Translations under genes and position numbers: made by a program | NCBI GenBank assembly: GCA_030145245.1 | Contig: JAQYWC010000008.1 | Span: forward strand, 1-64,000 | DNA length: 64,000 nucleotides | Reading direction: 5' to 3' | Origin: Desulfobacterium sp. | GTDB lineage: Bacteria; Desulfobacterota; Desulfobacteria; Desulfobacterales; Desulfobacteraceae | Notes under the pieces: model-generated | Databases searched by the model: none | The model's input: only the letters and a program-made list of their open reading frames with translations | Told to the model about the DNA's origin: nothing | Part shown: piece by piece, positions 38,017-48,252 of the stretch | Position numbering within the stretch: position 1 is the stretch's first letter | How the letters are laid out: every line of letters begins with the position of its first letter

Positions 38017-38817
38017 ATGGGCGTTATCCTTGAAATCGCAAAAATCGTGTTGATCGTGACAGGCGCCGTGCTCGGGTTGGTCTATCTGTTTCAGTCACGG
38101 CTTATCTTTTTCCCCCAGGAGATCCCGGACCTTACCCGGGAGCGGCTCAAGGACCATGAAGTCCGGATCCACAGCCATGGCTGCGAGCTCCATGGCTGGT
38201 TTGTCAATAACACGATTTCGGCCACCTCCCCCCTGGTGATCTATTACGGCGGCAATGCCGAGGAGGTGTCTGCCTCCCTTACGGAGGCGGAAAAGATCAG
38301 GAACGCCTCGTTTCTCTTCATGAACTACCGGGGGTATGGGGACAGCAGCGGCCGTCCGTCGGAACAGGGCCTGCTGGCGGACGCCCTCACCGTGTTTGAC
38401 TGGGTGGTTGCCGAACACGGGGTGGATCCGGGACAGGTGGTACCCATGGGAAGGAGCCTTGGCTCCGGGGTGGCCGTGCATGTGGCATCCAACCGAAGGG
38501 TCGGGGCCCTTATCCTTGTGACCCCCTTTGACAGCCTTGTCAATGTGGCCAAGGGGATCTACCCGTTTCTGCCCGTGGAGAAGCTGTTGCGGCATCGGTT
38601 TGATTCCCTGGCCCTTGCGCCTGGCATGGAGACGCCCATGCTTGCTGTGATCGCAGGACGGGACGAGATCATTCCCAATCAAAATTCCCACAATCTTGTC
38701 AATGCCTGGGCTGGCCCGGTGGAAACCCTTGTGGTCAAAGGGGCCGGGCACAACGACATCTCCCTGTATGACGCCTACTGGACGGGGATCAACCGGTTCC
38801 TGGCCGCTAAATTTTAA
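38017..38817 (+). CDS. Membrane-anchored alpha/beta hydrolase (BEM46/ABHD13-like)
   Basis: The 266-residue protein starts with one membrane helix ([18 protein letters not shown]), followed by an alpha/beta hydrolase fold. It shows the oxyanion strand [24 protein letters not shown], the nucleophile serine in GRSLGSG, the acid in AGRDEIIP and the histidine in GAGHNDIS. It resembles bacterial relatives of BEM46/ABHD13. Its substrate, an ester, thioester or peptide, is not predictable. An AGGAGG site precedes the ATG. The last 11 bases overlap the convergent chemoreceptor gene. Confidence 0.87.
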   Translation: MGVILEIAKIVLIVTGAVLGLVYLFQSRLIFFPQEIPDLTRERLKDHEVRIHSHGCELHGWFVNNTISATSPLVIYYGGNAEEVSASLTEAEKIRNASFLFMNYRGYGDSSGRPSEQGLLADALTVFDWVVAEHGVDPGQVVPMGRSLGSGVAVHVASNRRVGALILVTPFDSLVNVAKGIYPFLPVEKLLRHRFDSLALAPGMETPMLAVIAGRDEIIPNQNSHNLVNAWAGPVETLVVKGAGHNDISLYDAYWTGINRFLAAKF

Positions 38818-40891
38818 ACCGCTCCACCATGGTCATGAGCTGCATGGCAAGATTGTTAAGCTCCTCGGAGCTCAGGCTCACCTGGGCGCTGGAGTTGGAG
38901 ATATCCCCAGCCGAGCTGTTGACATCATTGATGTCCGTTGCAATATCCCTGGCCACGGTGGTGCTCTGGGAGACATTCTCGTTGACCTCCTGAAACCCCA
39001 TGGAGGCCTGGGCAATGTTGTCCGCGATATCCTTGGTTGCCGCGGACTGCTCCTCCACGGCAGAGGCGATGGAGTTGATGATCTCGTTGATGTTGTTGAT
39101 CACCCTGGTGATGGTGGTGATCTCTTCCGTGGTCTGGCCGGTGGTCTCCTGGACCCCTGAAATTTTATCCCGGATATCGTTGGTGGCTTCGGCGGTGAGC
39201 TTTGCAAGCTCCTTGATCTCATTGGCCACAACGGCAAATCCCCTGCCCGCTTCCCCGGCCCGTGCCGCCTCTATGGCTGCGTTCAGGGCCAACAGGTTGA
39301 TCTGTTCCGATATCTCGGTGATCGCCTCGGTCACCTTGCTGATCTCCGTTGCCGCGGCCTTAAGCTCTGCCATCTTTGCCGAGGCGTTTTCTGCCTGGAC
39401 CACGGCAGACTCGGAGATGGTCCGGGCGTTGTCCGAGTTCTGGGCGATCTCGTTCACCGTGGAGGACATCTCCTCCATGGCGGTTGCCACCATGCCCACG
39501 TTGGTTGAGGACTCTTCCGTGGCCGCTGCCACGGAATTCATGTTCACAGTCATCTCTTCGGCTGCCGCTGCCACGGTATTGGCCTTTGTTGAGGTCTCTT
39601 CCGCACCGGTGGTCATGCCCTGGGATATCCCGGAGAGCTCTTCGGATGAGGAGGAGAGGGTTTCAACCCCCTGGGCGATCTCCCGGAACATCTCCCCGAG
39701 GGCCGTGTTCATGGCGTTCAAGGAGTCGGCAAGCAGTCCGATCTCGTCCCTTTGGTTGATGTCAAGGGTTTGGGTCAGATCCCCCTCCGACATCACCCTG
39801 GCAAGATCCACGGCCTGGATGATGGGCCGGGTGATCCCCTTTGCAATGAACAGGGTGATGAAGACGATGAGGACGACTGCCACCACTGCCACCACTGCCA
39901 TGAATATCTGGAGGCTGACAATGGCGGCAAAGGCCTCGCCCTTGTCTATCTCGGCGATCAGGGCCCATCGGGTCTCGCCGATCTCCAGGGGGGAATAGGA
40001 GGAGAGAACCGGGTTGCCGTTGTAGTCCGTGATAATCTCGGTACCTTCGTTGCCCTTGAGGGCCTCGGTTGAGGCGTGGGTATCGACACTGCCCCTGGCC
40101 GGGTTCCTGAACGAGTTTTTCACGGTGTGGAATTCCTTATCAAGGAAGGAGTCCGACCGCATGAGCTTGTCCGGTCCCACAAGATAGGTCTCCCCGCTCT
40201 CTCCCATGCCGGTGCGCTCGTTCATGATCTTGTTGATATCCGCAATGGCTATCTGGAGGGCCACCACCCCTATTCTTTTGCCGCTATCGTCGACCAGGGG
40301 GGTGCCGATGAAGGCGGCCGGATCGCCGTTGCTCGGGGCATAGGGCTCGAAATCCTGGATCACGGTTTTTCCCGTGCTGACCACCTGCTTCCACAGCTTG
40401 GCCAGGCTGCTGGTGCTGTAAGGCCCGGCTTTGAGATTGGTGCCGAAATCGGCCTCCCGTGCCTGGGTGAACATCACATGGCCGTGGGCGGCGCAGATGA
40501 GGAACAGGTCGTAATAGTTGTAATCCTTGACAAAGCTGTTGAGGTAGGCGCTGTTTTCATCGTATATTCGCCGGTATTCCGCCGTTGTCACGTCAAAGGC
40601 GTCATTGGGCTGAATATCGTGCGCTTGATGGTATTGCACAAGTTGCCTGTAGAGGGTCTTTACGTTCGCCCCCTTGGCCAGCAACTCCACATCGGTCATT
40701 ATAACACTGAAATACTCCTTGATCTGGTTGCTCTTGATGGTCTCCACGGCGTGGAGCTGATCAAAGGCCGCTTTTTGCAGGGCCGCTTTTGACTTCATGA
40801 TCGCCGGCACGCCCATGGCCAGGCCGGAAAAGAGGGCAATGGCCAGGATGATCACCAGCAGCTTGGGTCCAAGTTTAAGATTTTTTAACAT
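38807..40891 (-). CDS. Methyl-accepting chemotaxis protein with dCache sensor
   Basis: A 694-residue chemoreceptor. TM1 is [18 protein letters not shown]. The periplasmic part (about 35-315) has the look of a double Cache domain, with [49 protein letters not shown] and the ending [15 protein letters not shown]2 is at about 320-345, followed by HAMP. The signalling coiled coil has its hairpin tip at [26 protein letters not shown] near residue 530. It lacks a C-terminal CheR-docking pentapeptide; the chain ends MVERFKI. dCache domains often bind amino acids or small organic acids, but the ligand here is not evident. Confidence 0.93.
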   Translation of the reverse strand: MLKNLKLGPKLLVIILAIALFSGLAMGVPAIMKSKAALQKAAFDQLHAVETIKSNQIKEYFSVIMTDVELLAKGANVKTLYRQLVQYHQAHDIQPNDAFDVTTAEYRRIYDENSAYLNSFVKDYNYYDLFLICAAHGHVMFTQAREADFGTNLKAGPYSTSSLAKLWKQVVSTGKTVIQDFEPYAPSNGDPAAFIGTPLVDDSGKRIGVVALQIAIADINKIMNERTGMGESGETYLVGPDKLMRSDSFLDKEFHTVKNSFRNPARGSVDTHASTEALKGNEGTEIITDYNGNPVLSSYSPLEIGETRWALIAEIDKGEAFAAIVSLQIFMAVVAVVAVVLIVFITLFIAKGITRPIIQAVDLARVMSEGDLTQTLDINQRDEIGLLADSLNAMNTALGEMFREIAQGVETLSSSSEELSGISQGMTTGAEETSTKANTVAAAAEEMTVNMNSVAAATEESSTNVGMVATAMEEMSSTVNEIAQNSDNARTISESAVVQAENASAKMAELKAAATEISKVTEAITEISEQINLLALNAAIEAARAGEAGRGFAVVANEIKELAKLTAEATNDIRDKISGVQETTGQTTEEITTITRVINNINEIINSIASAVEEQSAATKDIADNIAQASMGFQEVNENVSQSTTVARDIATDINDVNSSAGDISNSSAQVSLSSEELNNLAMQLMTMVERFKI

Positions 40892-41515
40892 GATGGCTCT
40901 CCATATTGTTATCTGTTAATGAAACCGTATCGCTTGTTTTAAGAGGTGTATGGCAGCCACATGGAAGGTTTCAGACCGTTTGTTGTAACGATCGATTTCC
41001 GAAAGAAACTTGTGATCCATGGGGGAGGGAAACGATGCTTTAAAATCAATAGTATACTTAATTTCCGGGCCTTTGCAACTTCTATTTCTCAAATCCACCG
41101 CCTGGTTGGGTTGGCTGTTTTAACCTTGTTTCAGACAATTTTATACTCTATTGACAAAGGGGAAGTTCTTATCTTATAAATCTAAACAGGAATAACTCTT
41201 TACGAAGAGCATAAAAACAATGTCTCCCAGCGTAAAAGAGTACTTTCGCCAAGATTGACTGTTTTTACTCTATCTCTAACATCAAAACAAGCTGAGCTTC
41301 CAGTCAACCTTATATCTCCATTTCAACGGTCCTGACCGGTGTTTTTAACCCTTCTATAATTTAGGGGGGCCATCGGGTATGGGTTTACCATTTGCTACCT
41401 GTCGTAAAGATGAATAAGAGAAGGGTTTTTCAGGGGAGGCTGGGTCTGATGATCTATTGAAAAATGAATTAACCCCTTGATGGTTTATCAAAACGTTTAA
41501 CCCGGAGGGAGCTAA
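40892..41515. other. AT-rich intergenic region between two chemoreceptor genes
   Basis: About 620 bp between divergently transcribed receptor genes. Two small open frames (40946-41179 plus, 40916-41098 minus) show no recognisable protein features and overlap each other, so they are not called. One good sigma-70-like promoter lies at 41151-41180 on the plus strand. I see no RNA gene or repeat. Confidence 0.6.
41151..41180 (+). promoter_or_regulatory. Sigma-70-like promoter upstream of the second chemoreceptor
   Basis: TTGACA (41151-41156) and TATAAA (41175-41180) are spaced by 18 bp and match the consensus at 11 of 12 positions. It points toward the receptor gene at 41516, leaving a leader of over 300 bases. 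Confidence 0.55.
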
Positions 41516-43672
41516 ATGATGAAATTTGGTGATATGAGATTAAAGACCAAGATGACCCTTGGAAGCAGTGTGACGCTGGCCATGTTCATTGTGGTGGGGA
41601 TCGTCACCTTTATCAGCACCCAGTCCCTGCTGGAGAGCGGCAGGATGGTGAACCATACCCATATTGTGATCGAAGAGGCCATGCTCATCTTTGGCTCTGG
41701 CGAGGATATGGAAACGGGGATGAGGGGGTATCTTCTGGCAGGCAAGGAAGGGTTTCTGGAACCCTATACAAACGGATACAAGGGGTTTACCGAAAGGATC
41801 GGCGAACTGAAAAACACGGTGAGCGATAACCCGGCCCAGGTGACGCTTCTGGAAGAGATAGAGCAGAACATCAACAGCTGGAAGAGAGACGTTACCGAAC
41901 CCGCCATCCAGCTTCGCAGAACGATCGGTGATGCCAGGACCATGGATGATCTGGCCGATATCGTCGGCCAGGCCAGGGGCAAGAAATACTTTGATGCATT
42001 CAGGGGGCAGATCGTTACATTCATCGACCGGGAAAAGAGCCTGATGCATGGTCGCCAACAGGCCATGGCAGATGCGGCAGCAAATGGCCATGGGGATGTC
42101 GCAGGTTTGATTGAGAACGCAAAGCGGGTGGATCATATCCATATGGTGATCGAGGAGGTCATGAAGATCGAGGCTGCGGCCGTGGATATGGAAACAGGAA
42201 TGCGGGGGTACCTGCTGGCGGGCAAGGAGGAGTTTCTTGCGCCGTACAGTGCCGGTGCCAGACTCTTTTCCCAGCGGGTTGAAACGCTCAGGGAGATGGT
42301 GGGTGACAATCCCTCCCAGGTCACCCTGCTGGGTGAGATCCAGGAGACCATTGAAGGCTGGCGAAGCAACGTCACCGAATCCGCCATCCAGCTTCGCAGG
42401 CAGATCGGCGATGCAAAGACCATGAACGATATGGCAAAACTTGTGGGGGAGGCCAGGGGAAAGAAATATTTCGACAAGTTCCGTAACCAGATAGCCACAT
42501 TCATCGAAAGGGAGCAGTCCCTCATGGCAGTGCGCAACAAGCAGGCAGACGACACGGCGACCCGGGCCAAGATCCTTCTGGTAGGGGGCATCGTTCTGAT
42601 CATCGCCATCGCCCTGGCCATCTCCCAGGTGCTCTCCCATATTATTACAAAGCCGATAAACCGGGCCGTTGAGCTTGCCGATGCCCTGGCCAATGGAGAT
42701 ATGACCCGGCGTGTTTCTGTGGATACAAAGGATGAGGTGGGGGAGCTTTCCATGGCCCTTAACAGGATTGCCGAGGATCTCGGGAAGATGCTCAAGCAGG
42801 TGATGACAAGCTCGGAAGTGCTCACGGAAACCTCTGAAACACTCTCCGCTGTTTCAGAGGAACTGGTGCAGGGGGCGGAAGAAACGTCCACCCAGTCCAC
42901 CACGGTGGCAGGGGGATCCGCAGACATGGACGACCGAATGAAGTCCATCGCCGCCACCATGGAGCAGGCCTCAACCAACATCAATATGATGGCAACGGCT
43001 ACCGAAGAGATGACCTCCACCATCAACGAGATCGCGGGCAATGCCGAAAAGGCCAGGGGGATATCCGACAAGGCCGTGGGGCAGGCAAGATCCACATCGG
43101 ATCAGATGAAGGAGCTCGGGACAGCGGCAAAGGATATCAGCATGGTCACCGAGACCATTGCAGGGATTTCCGAGCAGACCAATCTGCTGGCTCTGAACGC
43201 CACCATTGAGGCGGCCCGTGCCGGGGAAGCGGGCAGGGGATTTGCCGTTGTGGCAAACGAGATAAAGGACCTGGCCCAGCAGACCGCCGCGGCCACCGGT
43301 GAGATCAAGGCAAAGGTGGACGGCATCCAGAGCTCCACGGACAGCAGCATCACCCATATCGATCAGATCTGCGGCGTGATCGACGATATCAACGATATCA
43401 TCGCCATGATTGCCACAGCCATCGGCCAACAGTCGGCAACCACAAGCGAGATTGCCGAGAATGTGAGCCAGGCCTCCCAGGGCATCCAGGAGGTCAGCGA
43501 TAATGTGGGCCAGTCCGCCACCCTGGCAGGGGATATCTCTGACAGCATTGCCACCGTTAATCAGGCAGCCGAAGGGATGTCGGTCAGCAGTGGCGATGTC
43601 AACCAGCATGCAAGTGATCTTGCGAAACTCTCTGCAAAGCTGATGGAGATGGTGGGTAAGTTTAAACTCTGA
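41516..43672 (+). CDS. Methyl-accepting chemotaxis protein with tandem duplicated CHASE3-like sensor
   Basis: A 718-residue chemoreceptor. TM1 is [16 protein letters not shown]. The periplasmic part holds two copies of the same helical module, at about 43-186 and 203-346, with a fixed offset of 160 residues. Both contain [42 protein letters not shown] and a final SLM. The motif and helical pattern fit CHASE3. TM2 ([18 protein letters not shown]) leads into HAMP and a signalling domain with tip [31 protein letters not shown] precedes the ATG. The duplication makes a longer or two-site sensor from one receptor chain. A bidirectional terminator follows. Confidence 0.93.
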   Translation: MMKFGDMRLKTKMTLGSSVTLAMFIVVGIVTFISTQSLLESGRMVNHTHIVIEEAMLIFGSGEDMETGMRGYLLAGKEGFLEPYTNGYKGFTERIGELKNTVSDNPAQVTLLEEIEQNINSWKRDVTEPAIQLRRTIGDARTMDDLADIVGQARGKKYFDAFRGQIVTFIDREKSLMHGRQQAMADAAANGHGDVAGLIENAKRVDHIHMVIEEVMKIEAAAVDMETGMRGYLLAGKEEFLAPYSAGARLFSQRVETLREMVGDNPSQVTLLGEIQETIEGWRSNVTESAIQLRRQIGDAKTMNDMAKLVGEARGKKYFDKFRNQIATFIEREQSLMAVRNKQADDTATRAKILLVGGIVLIIAIALAISQVLSHIITKPINRAVELADALANGDMTRRVSVDTKDEVGELSMALNRIAEDLGKMLKQVMTSSEVLTETSETLSAVSEELVQGAEETSTQSTTVAGGSADMDDRMKSIAATMEQASTNINMMATATEEMTSTINEIAGNAEKARGISDKAVGQARSTSDQMKELGTAAKDISMVTETIAGISEQTNLLALNATIEAARAGEAGRGFAVVANEIKDLAQQTAAATGEIKAKVDGIQSSTDSSITHIDQICGVIDDINDIIAMIATAIGQQSATTSEIAENVSQASQGIQEVSDNVGQSATLAGDISDSIATVNQAAEGMSVSSGDVNQHASDLAKLSAKLMEMVGKFKL

Positions 43673-43710
43673 TGAAAAAAGAGAACCCGATCCAGGGTGT
43701 TTCCCTATGA

Positions 43711-43753
43711 CGGGGTCAGGCTTTTTTTCAGGAAAAACTGACCCCGTTTTTTT
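43711..43753. terminator. Bidirectional terminator
   Basis: CGGGGTCAG (43711-43719) and CTGACCCCG (43738-43746) form a 9-bp stem followed by seven T on the plus strand. The A-rich loop may fold further. It lies between the chemoreceptor gene and the convergent nitroreductase gene. Confidence 0.85.
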
Positions 43754-44572
43754 CTATTTCCAGCTGATTTCAGGCGGGTTTCGCGGGGGGATCCGTTTGT
43801 AGGTGTAAACCGGGTGACCCACCATCATGGTGCCAAAGCTTGCGTGGTTGTTGGGAAGGCCCAGGGCCTCCTGGAGAGGGGGCCAGAAGGTTGCCGCCGC
43901 ATTGAAAAAACCGCACCAGCAGCCCCCCAGCCCCAGGGAGGGCAGGGTGAGTTCCAGCCAGGTCATGGCGATGGTGCAGGCAGCATGGGCGGTTAGGTCG
44001 CGCTTGTCCCCGTGGGCGATGATAAGATGGGGGGCGTTCCGGGTGACGGTGTCCATGCCCGCCTCCCAGCCGGAGACCACAAGGTCCAGATGGAGGGGGG
44101 CGGCCCGGTCGGGCTGCTCCTTGAGCATCCAGCGCATCCAGTCGATCACATGGGTGGTGAGCTCTTTGACCGCTTTTGTGTCATGGATCACCTGCCAATG
44201 AACCGGCTGGCGGTTGTGGCCCGACGGGGCGTGGGCGGCAATGGTGATGGCCTTTTCCAGGAGCTCTTTTCCCACGGGGTTTTTCCTGTAGTTCCGGATG
44301 GATCGCCGCTGGCGAAGGAAAGTCTCCGCCTGTTCCGGGGAAAACAATGTGGTTTCGTCCAGGGGGATGCATTGGGCCGGGGATAGATTCTTGTGGGAAA
44401 AGGCCTGGGTGGGACAGACGGCAACACAGTGGCCGCAGTTGATGCAAAATTGTTCCGCGCCCTTCACAGGCCGGGGAAATCCCTTTGACGTATCGATGAT
44501 TTTCATGGGGCATTCTGCGGCGCAGATGCCGTCCTTGTTGCATAACTCCTGGTCGATGCGAAATAGATCCAT
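43754..44572 (-). CDS. Ferredoxin-domain nitroreductase family flavoprotein
   Basis: The protein of about 272 residues joins a 2[4Fe-4S] ferredoxin-like domain at the N-terminus (CNKDGICAAECPMKII and CINCGHCVAVCP) to a nitroreductase-fold FMN domain (RRSIRNYRKNPV, HAPSGHNRQPVHWQVI, GLGGCWCGFF). Such fusions occur mainly in anaerobes and probably move electrons from ferredoxin to an organic acceptor; the substrate is unknown. ATG 44572 with GGAGAG upstream is taken over the longer frame, which begins in a non-homologous stretch. It is on the same strand as the acyl-CoA operon upstream but 118 bases away, so it may be separately transcribed. Confidence 0.88.
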   Translation of the reverse strand: MDLFRIDQELCNKDGICAAECPMKIIDTSKGFPRPVKGAEQFCINCGHCVAVCPTQAFSHKNLSPAQCIPLDETTLFSPEQAETFLRQRRSIRNYRKNPVGKELLEKAITIAAHAPSGHNRQPVHWQVIHDTKAVKELTTHVIDWMRWMLKEQPDRAAPLHLDLVVSGWEAGMDTVTRNAPHLIIAHGDKRDLTAHAACTIAMTWLELTLPSLGLGGCWCGFFNAAATFWPPLQEALGLPNNHASFGTMMVGHPVYTYKRIPPRNPPEISWK

Positions 44573-44621
44573 GTGATACTCTCCTAATCCGGACAAGCCG
44601 GAAGCAAAAAAAATCAGAGCT

Positions 44622-44645
44622 ATAGATGTTTGCACTCGAATTGAT
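44622..44645. repeat. Dispersed 24-bp intergenic repeat, copy 2
   Basis: The counterpart of the stretch at 8917-8940, with two mismatches, located in the 118-bp gap between the long acyl-CoA dehydrogenase gene and the nitroreductase gene. Confidence 0.6.
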
Positions 44646-44690
44646 ACCAAATCACCTATTCGCTCAGCTTATAAAATTTGCGGTCCTAGG

Positions 44691-46496
44691 CTAATCTTTA
44701 AAGCTGTCCGTTGTCATCTCCATGGTGACGGGGTCGTTGTCCATGAGCCGCTGGCAAAGCCCCAGGGTCTTGGGCAGCTCGTACCGGAAAAAGTACCTGA
44801 AGGTGAAGATCTTTCCCTGGTAGAATCGCTCATCCTTTTGTTTGCATCCCTTTTCAAGGGCCTCATGGGCCGCAACCGCCTGGATGAGCCACTGCCACGC
44901 AATGGCCACGATGCCGGTCATCTCCAGGAACAGGGTGGCGTCGGCCAGGAAAACTTCGGGCCCCTTTTCCCCGGCAAGGGCAAACAGATGGCCGGTCACT
45001 TTCCGGAGCTGCTCAAGGGCCTGGGCCAGCAAGTCAGCATAGGGCGCGATGTCAGGGAACTTTTTACCCGCGGCAATGCTCCGGGTCACCTCTTCCATGA
45101 AGAGCATGGCGGCCCTGCCGTTGTTCATCACCATCTTACGGCCCAGAAGATCCATGCCCTGCATGCCGGTTGTGCCCTCGTGGATGGGGTGGATCCTTGC
45201 GTCCCTGAAGTACTGCTCCACCGGAAAATCCTCGCAATAGCCGTAACCGCCGAAGCACTGGAGGGCCTGGCTGGTTGAGAGGATGCCCATTTCGCTGGGA
45301 TAGGTCTTGGCAATGGGGGTGAGGAGATCGAGAAGTAAGGTGTTTCGCTCCTTCTCCTCCCCGGAGGTGACCTTTGCCCGGTCCGCATAGAGGCAGCACT
45401 GGAGGCAGAGGCTTAAGGAGCCCTCCACCACGGCCCGCTGGAACAGAAGCATCCGTTTCACGTCCGTGTGCTCAATGATGGGGATCTGGGGGGTTGAGGG
45501 ATCCTTCTGGGCGAGGGGTCTTCCCTGGGGCCGCTCCATGGCATAGTCAAGCGCCGCATAATAGGCGGCCGTGGCAATGGCGGTGGCGCCCAGGCCCACG
45601 CCCAGCCGTGCCTCGTTCATCATCTGGAACATGCAGCTAAGTCCCCGGTTCGCCTCTCCCACAAGGAAACCGCGGCAGTCGTTGTTTTCGCCCATGGAAA
45701 GCTCGGTGATGGGCGCTCCCCGGTAGCCGAGCTTGTGGTAGACCCCTGCCACGGTGACATCGTTGGAGACAAGGGTGTCCTTGGTGTCCGGCCGGAGCTT
45801 TGGCACCACAAAGAGCGAGATGCCCCTGGCACCCTGGGGGGCGCCCTCTATTTTTGCCAGCATCAGGTGGACCACATTGTCCACCCCGTCGTGGTCACCG
45901 GCAGAGATAAAGGTCTTCTGGCCTTTGATCCTGTAGTAGCCCTGGTCGGTGGGAAAGGCCGTGGTGGCGATGTCGGACAGGGAGCTTCCGGCCTGGGGTT
46001 CGGTCAGGGCCATGGTGCCCTGCCACTGGCCAGCCAGCATGGGGGGCAGATAGGTGTCCACGAGTTCCCGGCTGCCAAAGGTGAGGATCAGTTCGGCAGC
46101 CCCGGCTGTCAGTTCCGGAAACACGGAGGCTGAGTAGTTGGCCGCGGCAAAAATGAACCGGCACACATTGGCGATGATGATGGGCAGGCCCTCTCCGTCA
46201 TGCTCTTCCGGGAACCCCGATCCGATCCATCCGCCTTCACCGTACTCCTTCATGAGCTCTCGTACGTCCCCATGGACCTTCACCCGTCCTGCAACAAGTT
46301 CCGGGGGATGCTTGTCCATCTCGTCCAGGATGGGGTAGAGCCGGTCTTTGGCCAGCTGGGTGGCCGCCTTGACCACCATGTTGAACATCTTTTTGGTGTG
46401 CTGGCCGTACCGGTCGGTACGGGTCAGGGATTCAACATCAAAGATCTCGTAAAGAAGAAAGTTCAGGTTTTTTTCACTGACAAATTTACCGCTCAT
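44691..46496 (-). CDS. Acyl-CoA dehydrogenase, long form (about 600 residues)
   Basis: An FAD enzyme that oxidises acyl-CoA to 2-enoyl-CoA and passes electrons to ETF. At 601 residues it belongs to the long group with an extra C-terminal helical domain. Visible motifs are ALTEPQAGSSLSDI and KTFISAGDHD in the FAD/substrate region. SQALQCFGGYGYCEDFPVEQYFRDARI and HPIHEGTTGMQ follow, where the glutamate of HEGT is the usual catalytic base. GGAAAGGA precedes the ATG. It is on the same strand as the SDR, hydroxyacyl-CoA dehydrogenase and kinase genes and probably receives the same regulation. Confidence 0.92.
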   Translation of the reverse strand: MSGKFVSEKNLNFLLYEIFDVESLTRTDRYGQHTKKMFNMVVKAATQLAKDRLYPILDEMDKHPPELVAGRVKVHGDVRELMKEYGEGGWIGSGFPEEHDGEGLPIIIANVCRFIFAAANYSASVFPELTAGAAELILTFGSRELVDTYLPPMLAGQWQGTMALTEPQAGSSLSDIATTAFPTDQGYYRIKGQKTFISAGDHDGVDNVVHLMLAKIEGAPQGARGISLFVVPKLRPDTKDTLVSNDVTVAGVYHKLGYRGAPITELSMGENNDCRGFLVGEANRGLSCMFQMMNEARLGVGLGATAIATAAYYAALDYAMERPQGRPLAQKDPSTPQIPIIEHTDVKRMLLFQRAVVEGSLSLCLQCCLYADRAKVTSGEEKERNTLLLDLLTPIAKTYPSEMGILSTSQALQCFGGYGYCEDFPVEQYFRDARIHPIHEGTTGMQGMDLLGRKMVMNNGRAAMLFMEEVTRSIAAGKKFPDIAPYADLLAQALEQLRKVTGHLFALAGEKGPEVFLADATLFLEMTGIVAIAWQWLIQAVAAHEALEKGCKQKDERFYQGKIFTFRYFFRYELPKTLGLCQRLMDNDPVTMEMTTDSFKD

Positions 46497-46547
46497 CTGT
46501 TTTCCTTTCCTTTGAAGCAGGTATCCATTCGAGTGGGAATATCCATT

Positions 46548-47306
46548 TTAAGCTAACATGCCGCCGTCGCAGGTGATGGTGGAACCCGTGGTAAACGATG
46601 CGGCCCGGGACGCAAGATAGAGCACGGCCCCGGCCATCTCTTCGGGCTGGGCCATCCGTCCCAGGGGAATCTGGGGGATCACCATGCTTTTGATCTCCTC
46701 GTTGCTGGTGATGGCTGATGCAAACTTTGTGTCGGTTAACCCGGGCAGCAGGGCATTGACCCGGATGTTGTGCGGTGCCAGCTCCTTGGCATAGGCCCGG
46801 GTCATGGTGATCAGTCCCGCCTTGGTGATGGAGTAGATGCCCTGGAACAGGGCGGGCACCACCCCGTTGATGGAGGAGACATTGATGATGCTGCCGGCCT
46901 TGCTCTCCTTCATCAAAGGGACGGCCTGCTGGATCATGAAAAACGGACCCTTGAGGTTTACTTCATGGGTTTTGTCCCAGGCCCATTCCTCGGCTGTTGC
47001 CATCTCCCCGAAATAGGGGTTGGCCGCCGCGTTGTTCACCAGGATGTCCAGCCGTCCGTGGCGTTGTTTCACCCCTTGGATCAATTCAGTTATCTGGTCG
47101 ATCTTTCCCAGGTGGCAGGCCCTGGATTCCGCTTTGCCGCCCGTTGAAACGATCTTCTTTTCCACCGCCTCCAGGGCCTCCGGTTTTCGGCTCACAAGGA
47201 TGCACAGGGCCCCTTTTTCCGCCAGAAGAAGTGCAATGGCCTCGCCAATGCCCCGGCTTGCCCCGGTGATGATCGCAACCTTTCCGTCAAGGTCGAATGG
47301 GTCCAT
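46548..47306 (-). CDS. Short-chain dehydrogenase/reductase
   Basis: A 252-residue classical SDR, NAD(P)-dependent. It shows the cofactor loop TGASRGIGEA, NNAAANP, the catalytic serine in NVSSINGV, and YSITKAG with Tyr and Lys. The C-terminus has DGGMLA. In an acyl-CoA operon it probably oxidises or reduces a hydroxyacyl or ketoacyl intermediate. It is close to SDRs found with ACAD10/11-type kinases in other bacteria, an association known from gene context. Start with AAGGAGAAG upstream; 12 bases separate it from the preceding gene. Confidence 0.9.
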   Translation of the reverse strand: MDPFDLDGKVAIITGASRGIGEAIALLLAEKGALCILVSRKPEALEAVEKKIVSTGGKAESRACHLGKIDQITELIQGVKQRHGRLDILVNNAAANPYFGEMATAEEWAWDKTHEVNLKGPFFMIQQAVPLMKESKAGSIINVSSINGVVPALFQGIYSITKAGLITMTRAYAKELAPHNIRVNALLPGLTDTKFASAITSNEEIKSMVIPQIPLGRMAQPEEMAGAVLYLASRAASFTTGSTITCDGGMLA

Positions 47307-47318
47307 GGAATCTTCTCC

Positions 47319-48233
47319 TTATTTGTTTTTTTTAGGGGCCAGGAAGTCGGGTTTGCCAAAGGCGGGATCCGGGTAGGTGTAAAACCCTTGTCCGGTCTTT
47401 ACGCCCAGGTTGCCCTTGTCCACATAGGCTTTGAGAAACGCGGCATTGGCCTTTGCCTGGGGATCGTTGCGCTGTTGGGCCCAGTAGTCGGTCACCTTCC
47501 AGGAGGTGTCGATACCAATGCCGTCCATGATGCCGAAGGGTCCGACCAGGGTGTGCATCACCCCCATCCAGGAGCGGTCGATCTCTTCAATGGGGGCCAC
47601 ATCCTTTGCCGCCAGGGTGAGGGCCGAGCCGAGGAAGGACATGAGCATGTTGTTGAATACGTATCCGTTGTTCTCCTTGGTGAGAACGATGGGAATCTGG
47701 CCGAGATCCTCGGCAAATTGCCGGACAAGATCCACGGTCTCTTTTGAGGTGCCCGGATGGGGCATCACATCCACGATCTTTGAGATGGCCACATCGTGGA
47801 AGTGGAGGGCGCAGAGCTTCTCCGGCCTGCCGCTCTCTTTGGCAAACATGGAGGGCAGGAGGGAGGAGGTGTTGGTGGTGAAGATGGTGTCGGGTTTGCA
47901 GCAGCGGTTGATGTCGCTGAACAGCCTGCCCTTGAGTTTCGGGTCCTCGGGCACGCTCTCGATGACGAGATCCGCGTCCCGGGCTGCGATGTTGATATCC
48001 ATGGTGGTGGATATCCGTGATATGGCGGTGTCTGCCGCCTCCTGGGTGCAGAGGTTAAACCCGGTCATCCGGTGTGCATTTTTTTTGATCCGCGCCACGC
48101 CCTTTGAAAGGATCTCGTCTGAAATGTCATAGATGACGACATCATAGTCGTTCAGGGCGCAGAGGAGCGCGGTCTGCTGTCCCATGGTGCCGGCGCCGGC
48201 AATGAGGATGGTCTTTATCTGTGTCCGTTGCAT
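47319..48233 (-). CDS. 3-hydroxyacyl-CoA dehydrogenase (HAD/3-hydroxybutyryl-CoA type)
   Basis: A 304-residue NAD-dependent dehydrogenase of beta-oxidation, converting 3-hydroxyacyl-CoA to 3-ketoacyl-CoA. The N-terminal Rossmann domain has ILIAGAGTMGQQTALLCAL and LVIESVPEDPKLK. The catalytic histidine is in LHFHDVAIS, and the C-terminal domain has NGYVFNNMLMS, GVMHTLVGPFGIMDGIG and KTGQGFYTYPDP. AAAGGAGAAG precedes the ATG. Neighbours on both sides are acyl-CoA enzymes. Confidence 0.92.
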   Translation of the reverse strand: MQRTQIKTILIAGAGTMGQQTALLCALNDYDVVIYDISDEILSKGVARIKKNAHRMTGFNLCTQEAADTAISRISTTMDINIAARDADLVIESVPEDPKLKGRLFSDINRCCKPDTIFTTNTSSLLPSMFAKESGRPEKLCALHFHDVAISKIVDVMPHPGTSKETVDLVRQFAEDLGQIPIVLTKENNGYVFNNMLMSFLGSALTLAAKDVAPIEEIDRSWMGVMHTLVGPFGIMDGIGIDTSWKVTDYWAQQRNDPQAKANAAFLKAYVDKGNLGVKTGQGFYTYPDPAFGKPDFLAPKKNK

Positions 48234-48252
48234 CTCTTCTCCTTTCCTATCC

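Noticed and set aside
40946-41179. Small gene between the two chemoreceptor genes
   Set aside because: No ribosome site or recognisable feature, and an overlapping antisense frame of similar length is equally likely.
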